A DNA stretch of 64,000 bases from Hydractinia symbiolongicarpus (lineage: Eukaryota > Cnidaria > Hydrozoa > Anthoathecata > Hydractiniidae): contig NC_079877.1 of assembly GCF_029227915.1 (NCBI RefSeq), positions 33,197,851-33,261,850 on the forward strand, read 5' to 3'. The notes below the pieces were generated by a model, which searched no databases, was not told where the DNA came from, and worked only from the letters and a program-made list of their open reading frames with translations. A program made the translations under genes and the position numbers. Position 1 is the first letter of the stretch; every line of letters begins with the position of its first letter. Shown piece by piece: positions 50,225 through 63,300 of this stretch.

Positions 50225-51681
50225 CACCACTAAAACCCATGAGACTTGTAGTTTTCAGAAATGTTTTCATTTTTGATGAGACGCTTAATGAAAGTGGTTT
50301 AATCGCCGGCAAACGAAAACCCGCGATTTCCCGTAAATCCGGGGCTTGGCCCGTATAGTCGAATGTATACAAAGAAAGTACCCTGTGAGTAAACTCATTT
50401 CCAAAACGATTATTGAAATTATTATTTCACCACTAAAGCCCATGAGACTTGTAGTTTTCAGAAATGTTTTCATTTTCGATGAGACGCTGAATAAAAGAAG
50501 TTTAATCGCCGGCAAACGAAAACCCGCCATTTCCCGTAAACCCCGGACACGGCCCATATAGTCAAAGGTATACAAAGAAAGTACCCATGGAGTAAACTCA
50601 TTTCCCGAACGATTTTTTAAATTATTATTTCACCACTAAAGCTCATGAGACTTGTAGTTTTCAGAAATGTTTTCATTTTTGATGAGACGCTATGAAAGTG
50701 GTTTAATCGCCGGCAAACGGAAACCCGCGATTTCCCGTAAATCCCGGACTCGGCCCGTATAGTCAAAAGTATACAAAGAAAGTACCCAGGGAGTAAACTC
50801 ATTTCCCGAACGATTTTTTAAATTTTTTTTCACCACTAAAACGCATGAGACTTGTAGTTTTCAAAAATGTTTTCATTTTTGATGAGACGCTGAATAAAAG
50901 ACGTTTAATCGCCGGCAAACGAAAACCCGCGATTTCCCGTAAATCCCGGGCTTCGCCCGTATAGTCAAAAGTATACAAAGAAAGTACCCAGGGAGTAAAC
51001 TCGTTTCCCGAACGATTTTTTAAATTATTTTTTCACCACTAAAACGGGTGAGACTTGTAGTTTTCAAAAATATTTTCATTTTTGATGAGACGCTGATAAA
51101 AGAAGTTTTATTGCCGGCAAACGAAAACCCGCCATTTCCCGTTAACCCCGGACTCGGCCCGTATAGTCAAAAGTATACAAAGAAAGTACCCAGGGAGTAA
51201 ACTCATTTCCCATGTATACAAAGAAAGTACCCTGTGAGTAAACTCATTTCCTAAACGATTTTTTAAATTTTCTTTTCACCACTAAAACGCATGAGACTTG
51301 TAGTTTTCAAAAATGTTTTCATTTTTGATGAGATGCTGATTAAAAAACTTTAATCGCCGGCAAACGAAAACCCGCCATTTCTCGTAAACTCCGGACTCGG
51401 CCCGTATAGTCAAAAGTACACAAAGAAAGTACCCAGGGAGTAAACTCATTTCCCGAACGATTTTTTATATTATTTTTTCACCACTAAAACGCATAAGACT
51501 TGTAGTTTTCAAAAATGTTTTCATTTTTGATGAGACGCTGAATAAAAGAAGTTTAATCGCCGGCAAACGAAAACCCGCGATTTCCCGTAAATCCCGGGCT
51601 TGGCCCGCATAGTCAAAAGTATACAAAGAAAGTACCCAGGGAGTAAACTCATTTCCCAAACGATTTTTTAAATTATTTTTT
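50225..51681 (+). repeat. W plus diverged F-like block
   Basis: Anchors at 50225, 50428, 50631, 50831, 51034, 51277 and 51479. The monomers at 50831, 51034 and 51277 correspond to F5 (ATAAAAGACG), F6 (GCTGATAAAAG) and F7 (GATTAAAAAAC) in order, including the partial duplication, but with many differences from the cassettes at 9.5-38 kb. The monomer at 50631 has lost two bases (GACGCTATGAAAG). Confidence 0.78.
51173..51254 (+). repeat. 41-bp partial-monomer duplication in F6-like monomer
   Basis: GTATACAAAGAAAGTACC at 51173 and 51214, joined at the same CATTTCCC/ATGTATAC junction as the copies at 10665, 16370, 18841, 22935 and 37779. Here the first copy has the intact CCCAGGGAGTAAAC, so it is one base longer. 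Further copies have junctions near 53685, 54943 and 57216. Confidence 0.85.
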
Positions 51682-52696
51682 CACCACTAAAACGCATGAA
51701 ACTTGTAGTTATCAAAAGTGTTTTCATTTTTGATGAGACGCTGAATAAAAGGAGTTTAATCGCCGGCAAACGAAAACCTGCGATTTCCCGTAAATCCTGG
51801 ACTCGGCCCGTATAGTCAAAAGTATACAAAGAAAGTACCCAGGGAGTAAACTCATTTCACGAACGATTTTTTAAATTATTATTTTACCACTAAAGCCCAT
51901 GAGGCTTGTAGTTTTCAGAAATGTTTTTATTTTTGATGAGACGCTTAATGAATGTGGTTTAATAGCCGGCAAACGAAAACCCGCGACTTCCTGTAAACCC
52001 CAGGCTGGGCCCGTATAGTCGAGTGTATAAAAAGAAAGTACCCTGTGAGTAAACTCATTTCCAAAACGATTTTTTAAATTACCTTTTCACCACTAAAACG
52101 CATGAGACTTGTAGTTTTCAAAAATGTTTTCATTTTTGATGAGACGCTGAATAAAAGAAGTTTAAACGCCGGCAAACGAAAACCCGCCATTTCCCGTAAA
52201 CCCCGTACACGGCCCGTATAGTCAAAAGTATACAAAAAAAGTACCCAGGGAGTAAACTCATTTCCCGAACGATTTTTTAAATTATTATTTCACCACTAAA
52301 GCTCATGAGACTTGTAGTTTTCAGAAATGTTTTCATTTTTGATGAGACGCTTAATGAAAGTGGTTTAATCGTCGGCAAACGAAAACCCGCTATTTCCCGT
52401 AAATCCCGGACTTGGCCCGTATAGTTCAAAGTATACAAAGAAAGTACCCAGGGAGTATACTAATTTTCCGAACGATTTTTTAAATTATTTTTTCACCACT
52501 AAAACGCATGAGACTTGTAGTTTTCAAAAATGTTTTCATTCTTGATGAGACGCTAAATAAAAGAAGTTTAATCGCCGGCAAACGAAAACCCGCGATTTCC
52601 CGTAAATCCTGGGCTTGGCCCGTATAGTCAAAAGTACACAAAGAAAGTACCCAGGGAGTAAACTCATTTCCCGAACGATTTTTTAAATTATTTTTT
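51682..52696 (+). repeat. Pentamer X'-Y'-Z'-A'-B' (1015 bp)
   Basis: X' has TTATCAAAAGTG and ATAAAAGGAG. Y' has GTTTTTATTTTTG and AATAGCCGGC. Z' has CCCCGTACACGG. A' has AAAGCTCATGAG, ATCGTCGGC and CCCGCTATTTCCC. B' has ATTCTTGATGAG and CGCTAAATAAAAG. The order mirrors X-Y-Z-A-B of the 8-monomer HOR, which suggests common ancestry with later divergence. Confidence 0.8.
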
Positions 52697-53954
52697 CACC
52701 ACTAAAACGCGTGAGACTTGTAGTTATCAAAAGTGTTTTCATTTTTGATGAGACGCTGAATAAAAGGAGTTTAATCGCCGGCAAACGAAAACCTGCGATT
52801 TCCCGTAAATCCTGGACTCGGCCCGTATAGTCAAAAGTATACAAAGAAAGTACCCAGGGAGTAAACTCATTTCACGAACGATTTTTTAAATTATTATTTC
52901 ACCACTAAAGCCCATGAGACTTGTAGTTTTCAGAAATGTTTTTATTTTTGATGAGACGCTTAATGAATGTGGTTTAATAGCCGGCAAACGAAAACCCGCG
53001 ACTTCCTGTGAACCCCGGGCTGGGCCCGTATAGTCGAGTGTATAAAAAGAAAGTACCCTGTGAGTAAACTCATTTCCAAAACGATTTTTTAAATTACCTT
53101 TTCACCACTAAAACGCATGAGACTTGTCGTTTTCAAAAATGTTTTCATTTTTGATGAGACGCTGAATAAAAGAAGTTTAATCGCCGGCGAACGAAAACCC
53201 GCCATTTCCCGTAAACCCCGTACACGGCCCGTATAGTCAAAAGTATACAAAAAAAGTACCCAGGGAGTAAACTCATTTCCCGAACGATTTTTTAAATTAT
53301 TATTTCACCACTAAAGCTCATGAGACTTGTAGTTTTCAGAAATGTTTTCATTTTTGATGAGACGCTTAATGAAAGTGGTTTAATCGTCGGCAAACGAAAA
53401 CCCGCTATTTCCCGTAAATCCCGGACTCGGCCCGTATAGTTAAAAGTATACAAAGAAAGTACCCAGGGAGTATACTCGTTTCCCGAACGATTTTTTAAAT
53501 TATTTTTTCACCACTAAAACGCGTGAGGCTTGTAGTTTTCAAAAATATTTTCATTTTTGATGAGATGCTGATAAAAGAAGTTTTATTGCACGCAAACGAA
53601 AACCCGCCATTTCCCGTAAACCCCGGACTCGGCCCGTATAGTCAAAAGTATACAAAGAAAGTACCCAGGGAGTAAACTCATTTCCCATGTATACAAAGAA
53701 AGTACCCTGTGAGTAAACTCATTTCCTAAACGATTTTTTAAATTATTTTTTCACCACTAAAACGCATGAGACTTGTAGTTTTCAAAAATGTTTTCATTCT
53801 TGATGAGACGCTAAATAAAAGAAGTTTAATCGCCGGCAAACGAAAACCCGCGATTTCCCGTAAATCCTGGGCTTGGCCCGTATAGTCAAAAGTACACAAA
53901 GAAAGTACCCAGGGAGTAAACTCATTTCCCGAACGATTTTTTAAATTATTTTTT
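52697..53954 (+). repeat. Hexamer X'-Y'-Z'-A'-F6'-B' (1258 bp)
   Basis: Begins like the preceding pentamer, but A' joins an F6-type monomer (GTGAGGCTTG, TTTTATTGCACGC) carrying the 41-bp partial duplication before B'. The next X' is at 53955, 1258 bp on, and starts another copy of the same order that matches for more than 900 bp. Confidence 0.8.
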
Positions 53955-54071
53955 CACCACTAAAACGCGTGAGACTTGTAGTTATCAAAAGTGTTTTCAT
54001 TTTTGATGAGACGCTGAATAAAAGGAGTTTAATCGCCGGCAAACGAAAACCTGCGATTTCCCGTAAATCCT

Positions 54072-56344
54072 GGACTCGGCCCGTATAGTCAAAAGTATAC
54101 AAAGAAAGTACCCAGGGAGTAAACTCATTTCACGAACGATTTTTTAAATTATTATTTCACCACTAAAGCCCATGAGACTTGTAGTTTTCAGAAATGTTTT
54201 TATTTTTGATGAGACGCTTAATGAATGTGGTTTAATAGCCGGCAAACGAAAACCCGCGACTTCCTGTGAACCCCGGGCTGGGCCCGTATAGTCGAGTGTA
54301 TAAAAAGAAAGTACCCTGTGAGTAAACTCATTTCCGAAACGATTTTTTAAATTACCTTTTCACCACTAAAACGCATGAGACTTGTCGTTTTCAAAAATGT
54401 TTTCATTTTTGATGAGACGCTGAATAAAAGAAGTTTAATCGCCGGCGAACGAAAACCCGCCATTTCCCGTAAACCCCGTACACGGCCCGTATAGTCAAAA
54501 GTATACAAAAAAAGTACCCAGGGAGTAAACTCATTTCCCGAACGATTTTTTAAATTATTATTTCACCACTAAAGCTCATGAGACTTGTAGTTTTCAGAAA
54601 TGTTTTCATTTTTGATGAGACGCTTAATGAAAGTGGTTTAATCGTCGGCAAACGAAAACCCGCTATTTCCCGTAAATCCCGGACTCGGCCCGTATAGTTA
54701 AAAGTATACAAAGAAAGTACCCAGGGAGTATACTCGTTTCCCGAACGATTTTTTAAATTATTTTTTCACCACTAAAACGCGTGAGGCTTGTAGTTTTCAA
54801 AAATATTTTCATTTTTGATGAGATGCTGATAAAAGAAGTTTTATTGCACGCAAACGAAAACCCGCCATTTCCCGTAAACCCCGGACTCGGCCCGTATAGT
54901 CAAAAGTATACAAAGAAAGTACCCAGGGAGTAAACTCATTTCCCATGTATACAAAGAAAGTACCCTGTGAGTAAACTCATTTCCTAAACGATTTTTTAAA
55001 TTTTCTTTTCACCACTAAAACGCATGAGACTTGTAGTTTTCAAAAATGTTTTCATTTTTGATGAGACGCTGAATAAAAGAAGTTTAATCGCCGGCAAACG
55101 AAAACCCGCGATTTCCCGTAAATCCCGGGCTTGGCCCGTATAGTCAAAAGTACACAAAGAAAGTACCCAGGGAGTAAACTCATTTCCCGAACGATTTTTT
55201 AAATTATTTTTTCACCACTAAAACCCGTGAGACTTGTAGTTTTCAAAAGTGTTTTCATTTTTGATGAGACGCTGAATAAAAGAAGTATAATCGCCGGCAA
55301 ACGAAAACCCGCGATTTCCCGTAAATCCCGGGCTTGGCCCGTATAGTCAAAAGTATACAAAAAAAGTACCCAGGGAGTAAACTCATTTCCCGAACGATTT
55401 TTTAAATTATTATTTCACCACTAAGGCTCATGAGACTTGTAGTTTTCAGAAATGTTTTCATTTTTGATGAGACGCTTAATGAAAGTGGTTTAATCGTCGG
55501 CAAACGAAAACCCGCTATTTCCCTTAAATCCCGGACTCGGCCCGTATAGTTAAAAGTATACAAAGAAAGTACCCTGTGAGTAAACTCATTTCCAGAACGA
55601 TTTTTTAAATTATTTTTTCACCACTAAAACGCATAAGACTTGTAGTTTTCAGAAATGTTTTTATTTTTGATGAGACGCTTAATGAAAGTGGTTTAATCGC
55701 CGGCAAACGAAAACCTGCGATTTCCCGTAAATCCCGGGTTTGGCCCGTATAGTCGAATGTATACAAAGAAAGTACCCTGTGAGTAAACTCATTTCCAAAA
55801 CGATTTTTTAAAGTATCTTTTCACAACTAAAACGCATGAGACTTGTAGTTTTCAGAAATGTTTTTATTTTTGATGAGACGCTTAAGGAATGTGGTTTAAT
55901 AGCCGGCAAACGAAAACCGGCGACTTCCTGTAAACCCCGGGCTGGGCCCGTATAGTCGAGTGTATAAAAAGAAAGTACCCTGTGAGTAAACTCATTTCCA
56001 AAACGATTTTTTAAATTAGCTTTTCACCACTAAAACGCATGAGACTTGTAGTTTTCAAAAATGTTTTCATTTTTGATGAGACGCTGAATAAAAGACGTTT
56101 AATTGCCGGCAAACGAAAACCCGCCATTTCCCGTAAACCCCGTACACGGCCCGTATAGTCAAAAGTATACAAAAAAAGTACCCAGGGAGTAAACTCATTT
56201 CCCGAACGATTTTTTAAATTATTATTTCACCACTAAAGCTCATGAGACTTGTAGTTTTCAGAAATGTTTTCATTTTTGATGAGACGCCTAATAAAAGTGG
56301 TTTAATCGTCGGCAAACGAAAACCCGCTATTTCCCGTAAATCCC
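54072..56344 (+). repeat. 2273-bp tandem duplication, unit 1 (11 monomers)
   Basis: Matches 56345-58617. Shared private markers are AGAAGTATAATCG (55281 and 57554), CACTAAGGCTCATG, ATTTCCCTTAAATCC, TTAAGGAATGTGG and AAAACCGGCGACTTCC. One difference was noted: TTTCCGAAACG near 54340 against TTTCCAAAACG near 56610. The left edge is the T at 54071 against C at 56344. Confidence 0.87.
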
Positions 56345-58617
56345 GGACTCGGCCCGTATAGTCAAAAGTATACAAAGAAAGTACCCAGGGAGTAAACTCA
56401 TTTCACGAACGATTTTTTAAATTATTATTTCACCACTAAAGCCCATGAGACTTGTAGTTTTCAGAAATGTTTTTATTTTTGATGAGACGCTTAATGAATG
56501 TGGTTTAATAGCCGGCAAACGAAAACCCGCGACTTCCTGTGAACCCCGGGCTGGGCCCGTATAGTCGAGTGTATAAAAAGAAAGTACCCTGTGAGTAAAC
56601 TCATTTCCAAAACGATTTTTTAAATTACCTTTTCACCACTAAAACGCATGAGACTTGTCGTTTTCAAAAATGTTTTCATTTTTGATGAGACGCTGAATAA
56701 AAGAAGTTTAATCGCCGGCGAACGAAAACCCGCCATTTCCCGTAAACCCCGTACACGGCCCGTATAGTCAAAAGTATACAAAAAAAGTACCCAGGGAGTA
56801 AACTCATTTCCCGAACGATTTTTTAAATTATTATTTCACCACTAAAGCTCATGAGACTTGTAGTTTTCAGAAATGTTTTCATTTTTGATGAGACGCTTAA
56901 TGAAAGTGGTTTAATCGTCGGCAAACGAAAACCCGCTATTTCCCGTAAATCCCGGACTCGGCCCGTATAGTTAAAAGTATACAAAGAAAGTACCCAGGGA
57001 GTATACTCGTTTCCCGAACGATTTTTTAAATTATTTTTTCACCACTAAAACGCGTGAGGCTTGTAGTTTTCAAAAATATTTTCATTTTTGATGAGATGCT
57101 GATAAAAGAAGTTTTATTGCACGCAAACGAAAACCCGCCATTTCCCGTAAACCCCGGACTCGGCCCGTATAGTCAAAAGTATACAAAGAAAGTACCCAGG
57201 GAGTAAACTCATTTCCCATGTATACAAAGAAAGTACCCTGTGAGTAAACTCATTTCCTAAACGATTTTTTAAATTTTCTTTTCACCACTAAAACGCATGA
57301 GACTTGTAGTTTTCAAAAATGTTTTCATTTTTGATGAGACGCTGAATAAAAGAAGTTTAATCGCCGGCAAACGAAAACCCGCGATTTCCCGTAAATCCCG
57401 GGCTTGGCCCGTATAGTCAAAAGTACACAAAGAAAGTACCCAGGGAGTAAACTCATTTCCCGAACGATTTTTTAAATTATTTTTTCACCACTAAAACCCG
57501 TGAGACTTGTAGTTTTCAAAAGTGTTTTCATTTTTGATGAGACGCTGAATAAAAGAAGTATAATCGCCGGCAAACGAAAACCCGCGATTTCCCGTAAATC
57601 CCGGGCTTGGCCCGTATAGTCAAAAGTATACAAAAAAAGTACCCAGGGAGTAAACTCATTTCCCGAACGATTTTTTAAATTATTATTTCACCACTAAGGC
57701 TCATGAGACTTGTAGTTTTCAGAAATGTTTTCATTTTTGATGAGACGCTTAATGAAAGTGGTTTAATCGTCGGCAAACGAAAACCCGCTATTTCCCTTAA
57801 ATCCCGGACTCGGCCCGTATAGTTAAAAGTATACAAAGAAAGTACCCTGTGAGTAAACTCATTTCCAGAACGATTTTTTAAATTATTTTTTCACCACTAA
57901 AACGCATAAGACTTGTAGTTTTCAGAAATGTTTTTATTTTTGATGAGACGCTTAATGAAAGTGGTTTAATCGCCGGCAAACGAAAACCTGCGATTTCCCG
58001 TAAATCCCGGGTTTGGCCCGTATAGTCGAATGTATACAAAGAAAGTACCCTGTGAGTAAACTCATTTCCAAAACGATTTTTTAAAGTATCTTTTCACAAC
58101 TAAAACGCATGAGACTTGTAGTTTTCAGAAATGTTTTTATTTTTGATGAGACGCTTAAGGAATGTGGTTTAATAGCCGGCAAACGAAAACCGGCGACTTC
58201 CTGTAAACCCCGGGCTGGGCCCGTATAGTCGAGTGTATAAAAAGAAAGTACCCTGTGAGTAAACTCATTTCCAAAACGATTTTTTAAATTAGCTTTTCAC
58301 CACTAAAACGCATGAGACTTGTAGTTTTCAAAAATGTTTTCATTTTTGATGAGACGCTGAATAAAAGACGTTTAATTGCCGGCAAACGAAAACCCGCCAT
58401 TTCCCGTAAACCCCGTACACGGCCCGTATAGTCAAAAGTATACAAAAAAAGTACCCAGGGAGTAAACTCATTTCCCGAACGATTTTTTAAATTATTATTT
58501 CACCACTAAAGCTCATGAGACTTGTAGTTTTCAGAAATGTTTTCATTTTTGATGAGACGCCTAATAAAAGTGGTTTAATCGTCGGCAAACGAAAACCCGC
58601 TATTTCCCGTAAATCCC
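56345..58617 (+). repeat. 2273-bp tandem duplication, unit 2
   Basis: Direct tandem copy. The join is within 56345-56362, where an A'-type start (CCCGCTATTTCCC, GGACTCGG) switches to an X'-type end (GTCAAAAG, CATTTCACG). It contains the 41-bp partial duplication near 57216. The length is 11 x 203 plus about 40 bp. Confidence 0.87.
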
Positions 58618-60327
58618 GGACTCGGCCCGTATAGTTAAAAGTATACAAAGAAAGTACCCAGGGAGTATACTCATTTTCCGAACGATTTTTTAAATTATTT
58701 TTTCACCACTAAAACATATGAGACTTGTAGTTTTCAAAAATGTTTTCATTCTTGATGAGACGCTGAATAAAAGAAGTTTAATCGCCGGCAAACGAAAACC
58801 CGCGATTTCCCGTAAATCCCGGGCTTGGCCCGTATAGTCAAAAGTACACAAAGAAAGTACCCAGGGAGTAAACACATTTCCCGAACGATTTTTTAAATGA
58901 TTTTTTCACCACTAAAACGCGTGAGACTTGTAGTTATCAAAAGTGTTTTCATTTTTGATGAGACGCTGAATAAAAGGAGTTTAATCGCCGGCAAACGAAA
59001 ACCTGCGATTTCCCGTAAATCCTGGACTCGGCCCGTATAGTCAAAAGTATACAAAGAAAGTACCCAGGGAGTAAACTCATTTCACGAACGATTTTTTAAA
59101 TTATTATTTCACCACTAAAGCCCATGAGACTTGTAGTTTTCAGAAATGTTTTTATTTTTGATGAGACGCTTAATGAATGTGGTTTAATAGCCGGCAAACG
59201 AAAACCCGCGACTTCCTGTAAACCCCGGTCTGGGCCCGTATAGTCGAGTGTATAAAAAGAAAGTACCCTGTGAGTAAACTCATTTCCAAAACGATTTTTT
59301 AAATTACCTTTTCACCACTAAAACGCATGAGACTTGTCGTTTTCAAAAATGTTTTCATTTTTTATGAGACGCTGAATAAAAGAAGTTTAATCGCCGGCAA
59401 ACGAAAACCAGCCATTTCCCGTAAACCCCGTACACGGCCCGTATAGTCAAAAGTATACAAAAAAAGTACCCAGGGAGTAAACTCATTTCCCGAACGATTT
59501 TTTAAATTATTATTTCACCACTAAAGCTCATGAGACTTGTAGTTTTCAGAAATGTTTTCATTTTTGATGAGACGCTTAATGAAAGTGGTTTAATCGTCGG
59601 CAAACGAAAACCCGCTATTTCCCGTAAATCCCGGACTCGGCCCGTATAGTTAAAAGTATACAAAGAAAGTACCCAGGGAGTATACTCATTTTCCGAACGA
59701 TTTTTTAAATTATTTTTTCACCACTAAAACGCATGAGACTTGTAGTTTTCAAAAATGTTGTCATTCTTGATGAGACGCTGAATAAAAGAAGTTTAATCGC
59801 CGGCAAACGAAAACCCGCGATTTCCCGTAAATCCCGGGCTTGGCCCGTATAGTCAAAAGTACACAAAGAAAGTACCCAGGGAGTAAACTCATTTCCCGAA
59901 CGATTTTTTAAATTATTTTTTCACCACTAAAACCCGTGAGACTTGTAGTTTTCAAAAGTGTTTTCATTTTTGATGAGACGCTGAATAAAAGAAGTTTAAT
60001 CGCCGGCAAACGAAAACCCGCGATTTCCCGTAAATCCCGGGCTTGGCCCGTATAGTCAAAAGTATACAAAGAAAGTACCCTATGAGTAAACTCATTTGCA
60101 GAACGATTTTTTAAATTATTTTTTCACCACTAAAACGCATAAGACTTGTAGTTTTCAGAAATGTTTTTATTTTTGATGAGACGCTTAATGAAAAGGGTTT
60201 AATCGCCGGCAAACGAAAACCTGCGATTTCCCGTAAATCCCGGGTTTGGCCCGTATAGTCGAATGTATACAAAGAAAGTACCCTGTGAGTAAACTCATTT
60301 CCAAAACGATTTTTTAAAGTATCTTTT
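58618..60327 (+). repeat. B' followed by X'-Y'-Z'-A'-B' and two transition monomers
   Basis: B' at about 58704 has private AAAACATATGAG. X' is at 58907, with six monomers following in the order seen at 51682. The last (TTTTTATTTTTGATG with GGGTTTGG and AAAGTATC) already resembles the R monomer of the next region. Confidence 0.78.
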
Positions 60328-63300
60328 CACCACTAAAACGCATGAGACTTGTAGTTTTCAAAAATGTTTTCATTTTTGATGAGACGCTGATTAAAAGAAG
60401 TTTAATCGCCGGCAAACGAAAACCCGCCATTTCCCGTAAACCCCGAACTCGGCCCGTATAGCCAAAAGTATAAAAAGAAAGTACCCAGGGAGTAAACTGA
60501 TTTCGCAAACGATTTTTTATATTATTTTTTCACCACTAAAACGCATGAGACTTGTAGTTTTCAAAAATGTTTTCATTTTTGATGAGACGCTTAATGAAAG
60601 TGGTTTAATCGCCGGCAAACGAAAACCCGCGATTTCCCGTAAATCCCGGGTTTGGCCCGTATAGCCGAATGTATACAAAGAAAGAACCCTGTGAGTAAAC
60701 TCATTTCCAAAACGATTTTTTAAAGGATCTTTTCACCACTAAAACGCATGAGACTTGTAGTTTTCAAAAATGTTTTCATTTTTGATGGGACGCTGAATAA
60801 AAGAAGTTTAATCGCCGGCATACGAAAACCCGCGATTTCCCGTAAATCCCGGACTGGGCCCGCATAGTCAAAAGTAGACAAATGAAGTACCCAGGGAGTA
60901 AACTCATTTCCCGAACGATTTTTTAAATTATTTTTTCACCACTAAAATGCATGAGACTTGTAGTTTTCAAAAATGTTTTCATTTTTGATGAGACGCTGAT
61001 TAAAAAAAGTTTAATCGCCGGCGAACGAAAACCCGCCATTTCCCGTAAACCCCGAACTCGGCCCGTATAGTCAAAAGTATACAAAGAAAGTACCCAGGGA
61101 GTAAACTGATTTCCCAAACGATTTTTTATATTATTTTTTCACCACTAAAACGCATGAGACTTGTAGTTTTCAAAAATGTTTTTATTTTTTATGAGACGCT
61201 TATTGAAAATGGTTTAATCGCCGGCAAACAAAAACCCGCTATTTCCCTTAAACCCCGAACTCGGCCCGTATAGTCAAAAGTATACAAAGAAAGTACCCAG
61301 GGAGTAAACTGATTTCCCAAACGATTTTTTATATTATTTTTTCACCACTAAAACGCATGAGACTTGTAGTTTTTAAAAATGTTTTCATTTTTGATGAGAC
61401 GCTTATTGAAAGAGGTTTAATCGCCGGCAAACGAAAACCCGCGATTTCCCGTAAATCCCGGACTGGGCCCGCATAGTCAAAAGTAGACAAATGAAGTACC
61501 CAGGGAGTAAACTCATTTCCCGAACGATTTTTTAAATTATTTTTTCACCACTAAAATGCATGAGACTTGTAGTTTTCAAAAATGTTTTCATTTTTGATGA
61601 GACGCTGATTAAAAGAAGTTTAATCGCCGGCAAACAAAAACCCGCTATTTCCGTAAACCCCGAACTCGGCCCGTATAGTCAAAAGTACACAAAGAAAGTA
61701 CCCAGGGAGTAAACTGATTTCCCAAACGATTTTTTATATTATTTTTTCACCACTAAAACGCATGAGACTTGTAGTTTTCAAAAATGTTTTCATTTTTGAT
61801 GAGACGCTTATTGAAAGAGGTTTAATCGCCGGCAAACGAAAACCCGCGATTTCCTGTAAATCCCGGGCTTGGCCCGTATAGTCAAAAGTATACAAAGAAA
61901 GTACCCTGTGAGTAAACTCATTTCCAGAACGATTTTTTAAATTATTTTTTCACCACTAAAACGCATAAGACTTGTAGTTTTCAGAAATGTTTTTATTTTT
62001 GATGAGACGCTTAATGAAAGTGGTTTAATCGCCGGCAAACGAAAACCTGCGATTTCCCGTAAATCCCGGGTTTGGCCCGTATAGTCGAATGTATACAAAG
62101 AAAGTACCCTGTGAGTAAACTCATTTCCAAAACGATTTTTTAAAGTATCTTTTCACCGCTAAAACGCATGAGACTTGTAGTTTTCAAAAATGTTTTCATT
62201 TTTGATGAGACGCTGATTAAAAGAAGTTTAATCGCTGGCAAACGAAAACCCGCCATTTCCCGTACACCCCGAACTCGGCCCGTATAGTCAAAAGTATACA
62301 AAGAAAGTACCCAGGGAGTAAACTGATTTCCCAAACGATTTTTTATATTATTTTTTCACCACTAAAACCCATGAGACTTGTAGTTTTCAAAAATGTTTTC
62401 ATTTTTGATAAGACGCTTAATGAAAGTGGTTTAATCGCCGGCAAACGAAAACCCGCGATTTCTTGTAAATCCCGGGTTTGGCCCGTATAGTCGAATGTAT
62501 ACAAAGAAAGTACCCTGTGAGTAAACTCATTTCCAAAACGATTTTTTAAAGTATATTTTCACCACTAAAACGCATGAGACTTGTAGTTTTCAAAAATGTT
62601 TTCATTTTTGATGAGACGCTGATTAAAAGAAGTTTAATGGCCGGCAAACGAAAACCCGCCATTTCCTGTAAACCCCGATCTCGGCCCGTATAGTCAAAAG
62701 TATACAAAGAAAGTACCCAGGGAGTAAACTGATTTCCCAAACGATTTTTTATATTATTTTTTCACCACTAAAACGCATGAGACTTGTAGTTTTCAAAAAT
62801 GTTTTCATTTTTGATGAGACGCTTATTGAAAGAGGTTTAATCGCCGGCAAACGAAAACCCGCGATTTCCCGTAAATCCCGGGCTTGGCCCGTATAGTTGA
62901 ATGTATACAAAGAAAGTACCCTGTGAGTAAACTCGTTTCCAAAACGATTTTTTAATATATTTTTTCACCACTAAAACGCATAAGTTTTGTAGTTTTCAGA
63001 AATGTTTTGATTTTTGATGAGACGCCTAATGAAAGTGGTTTAATCGCCGGCAAACGAAAACCTGCGATTTCCCGTAAATCCCGGGTTTGGCCCGTATAGT
63101 CGAATGTATACAAAGAAAGTACCCCGTGAGTAAACTCATTTCCGAAACGATTTTTTAAAGTATATTTTCACCACTAAAACGCATGAGACTTGTAGTTTTC
63201 AAAAATGTTTTCATTTTTGATGAGACGCTGATTAAAAGAAGTTTAATCGCCGGCAAACGAAAACCCGCCATTTCCCGTAAACCCCGAACTCGGCCCGTAT

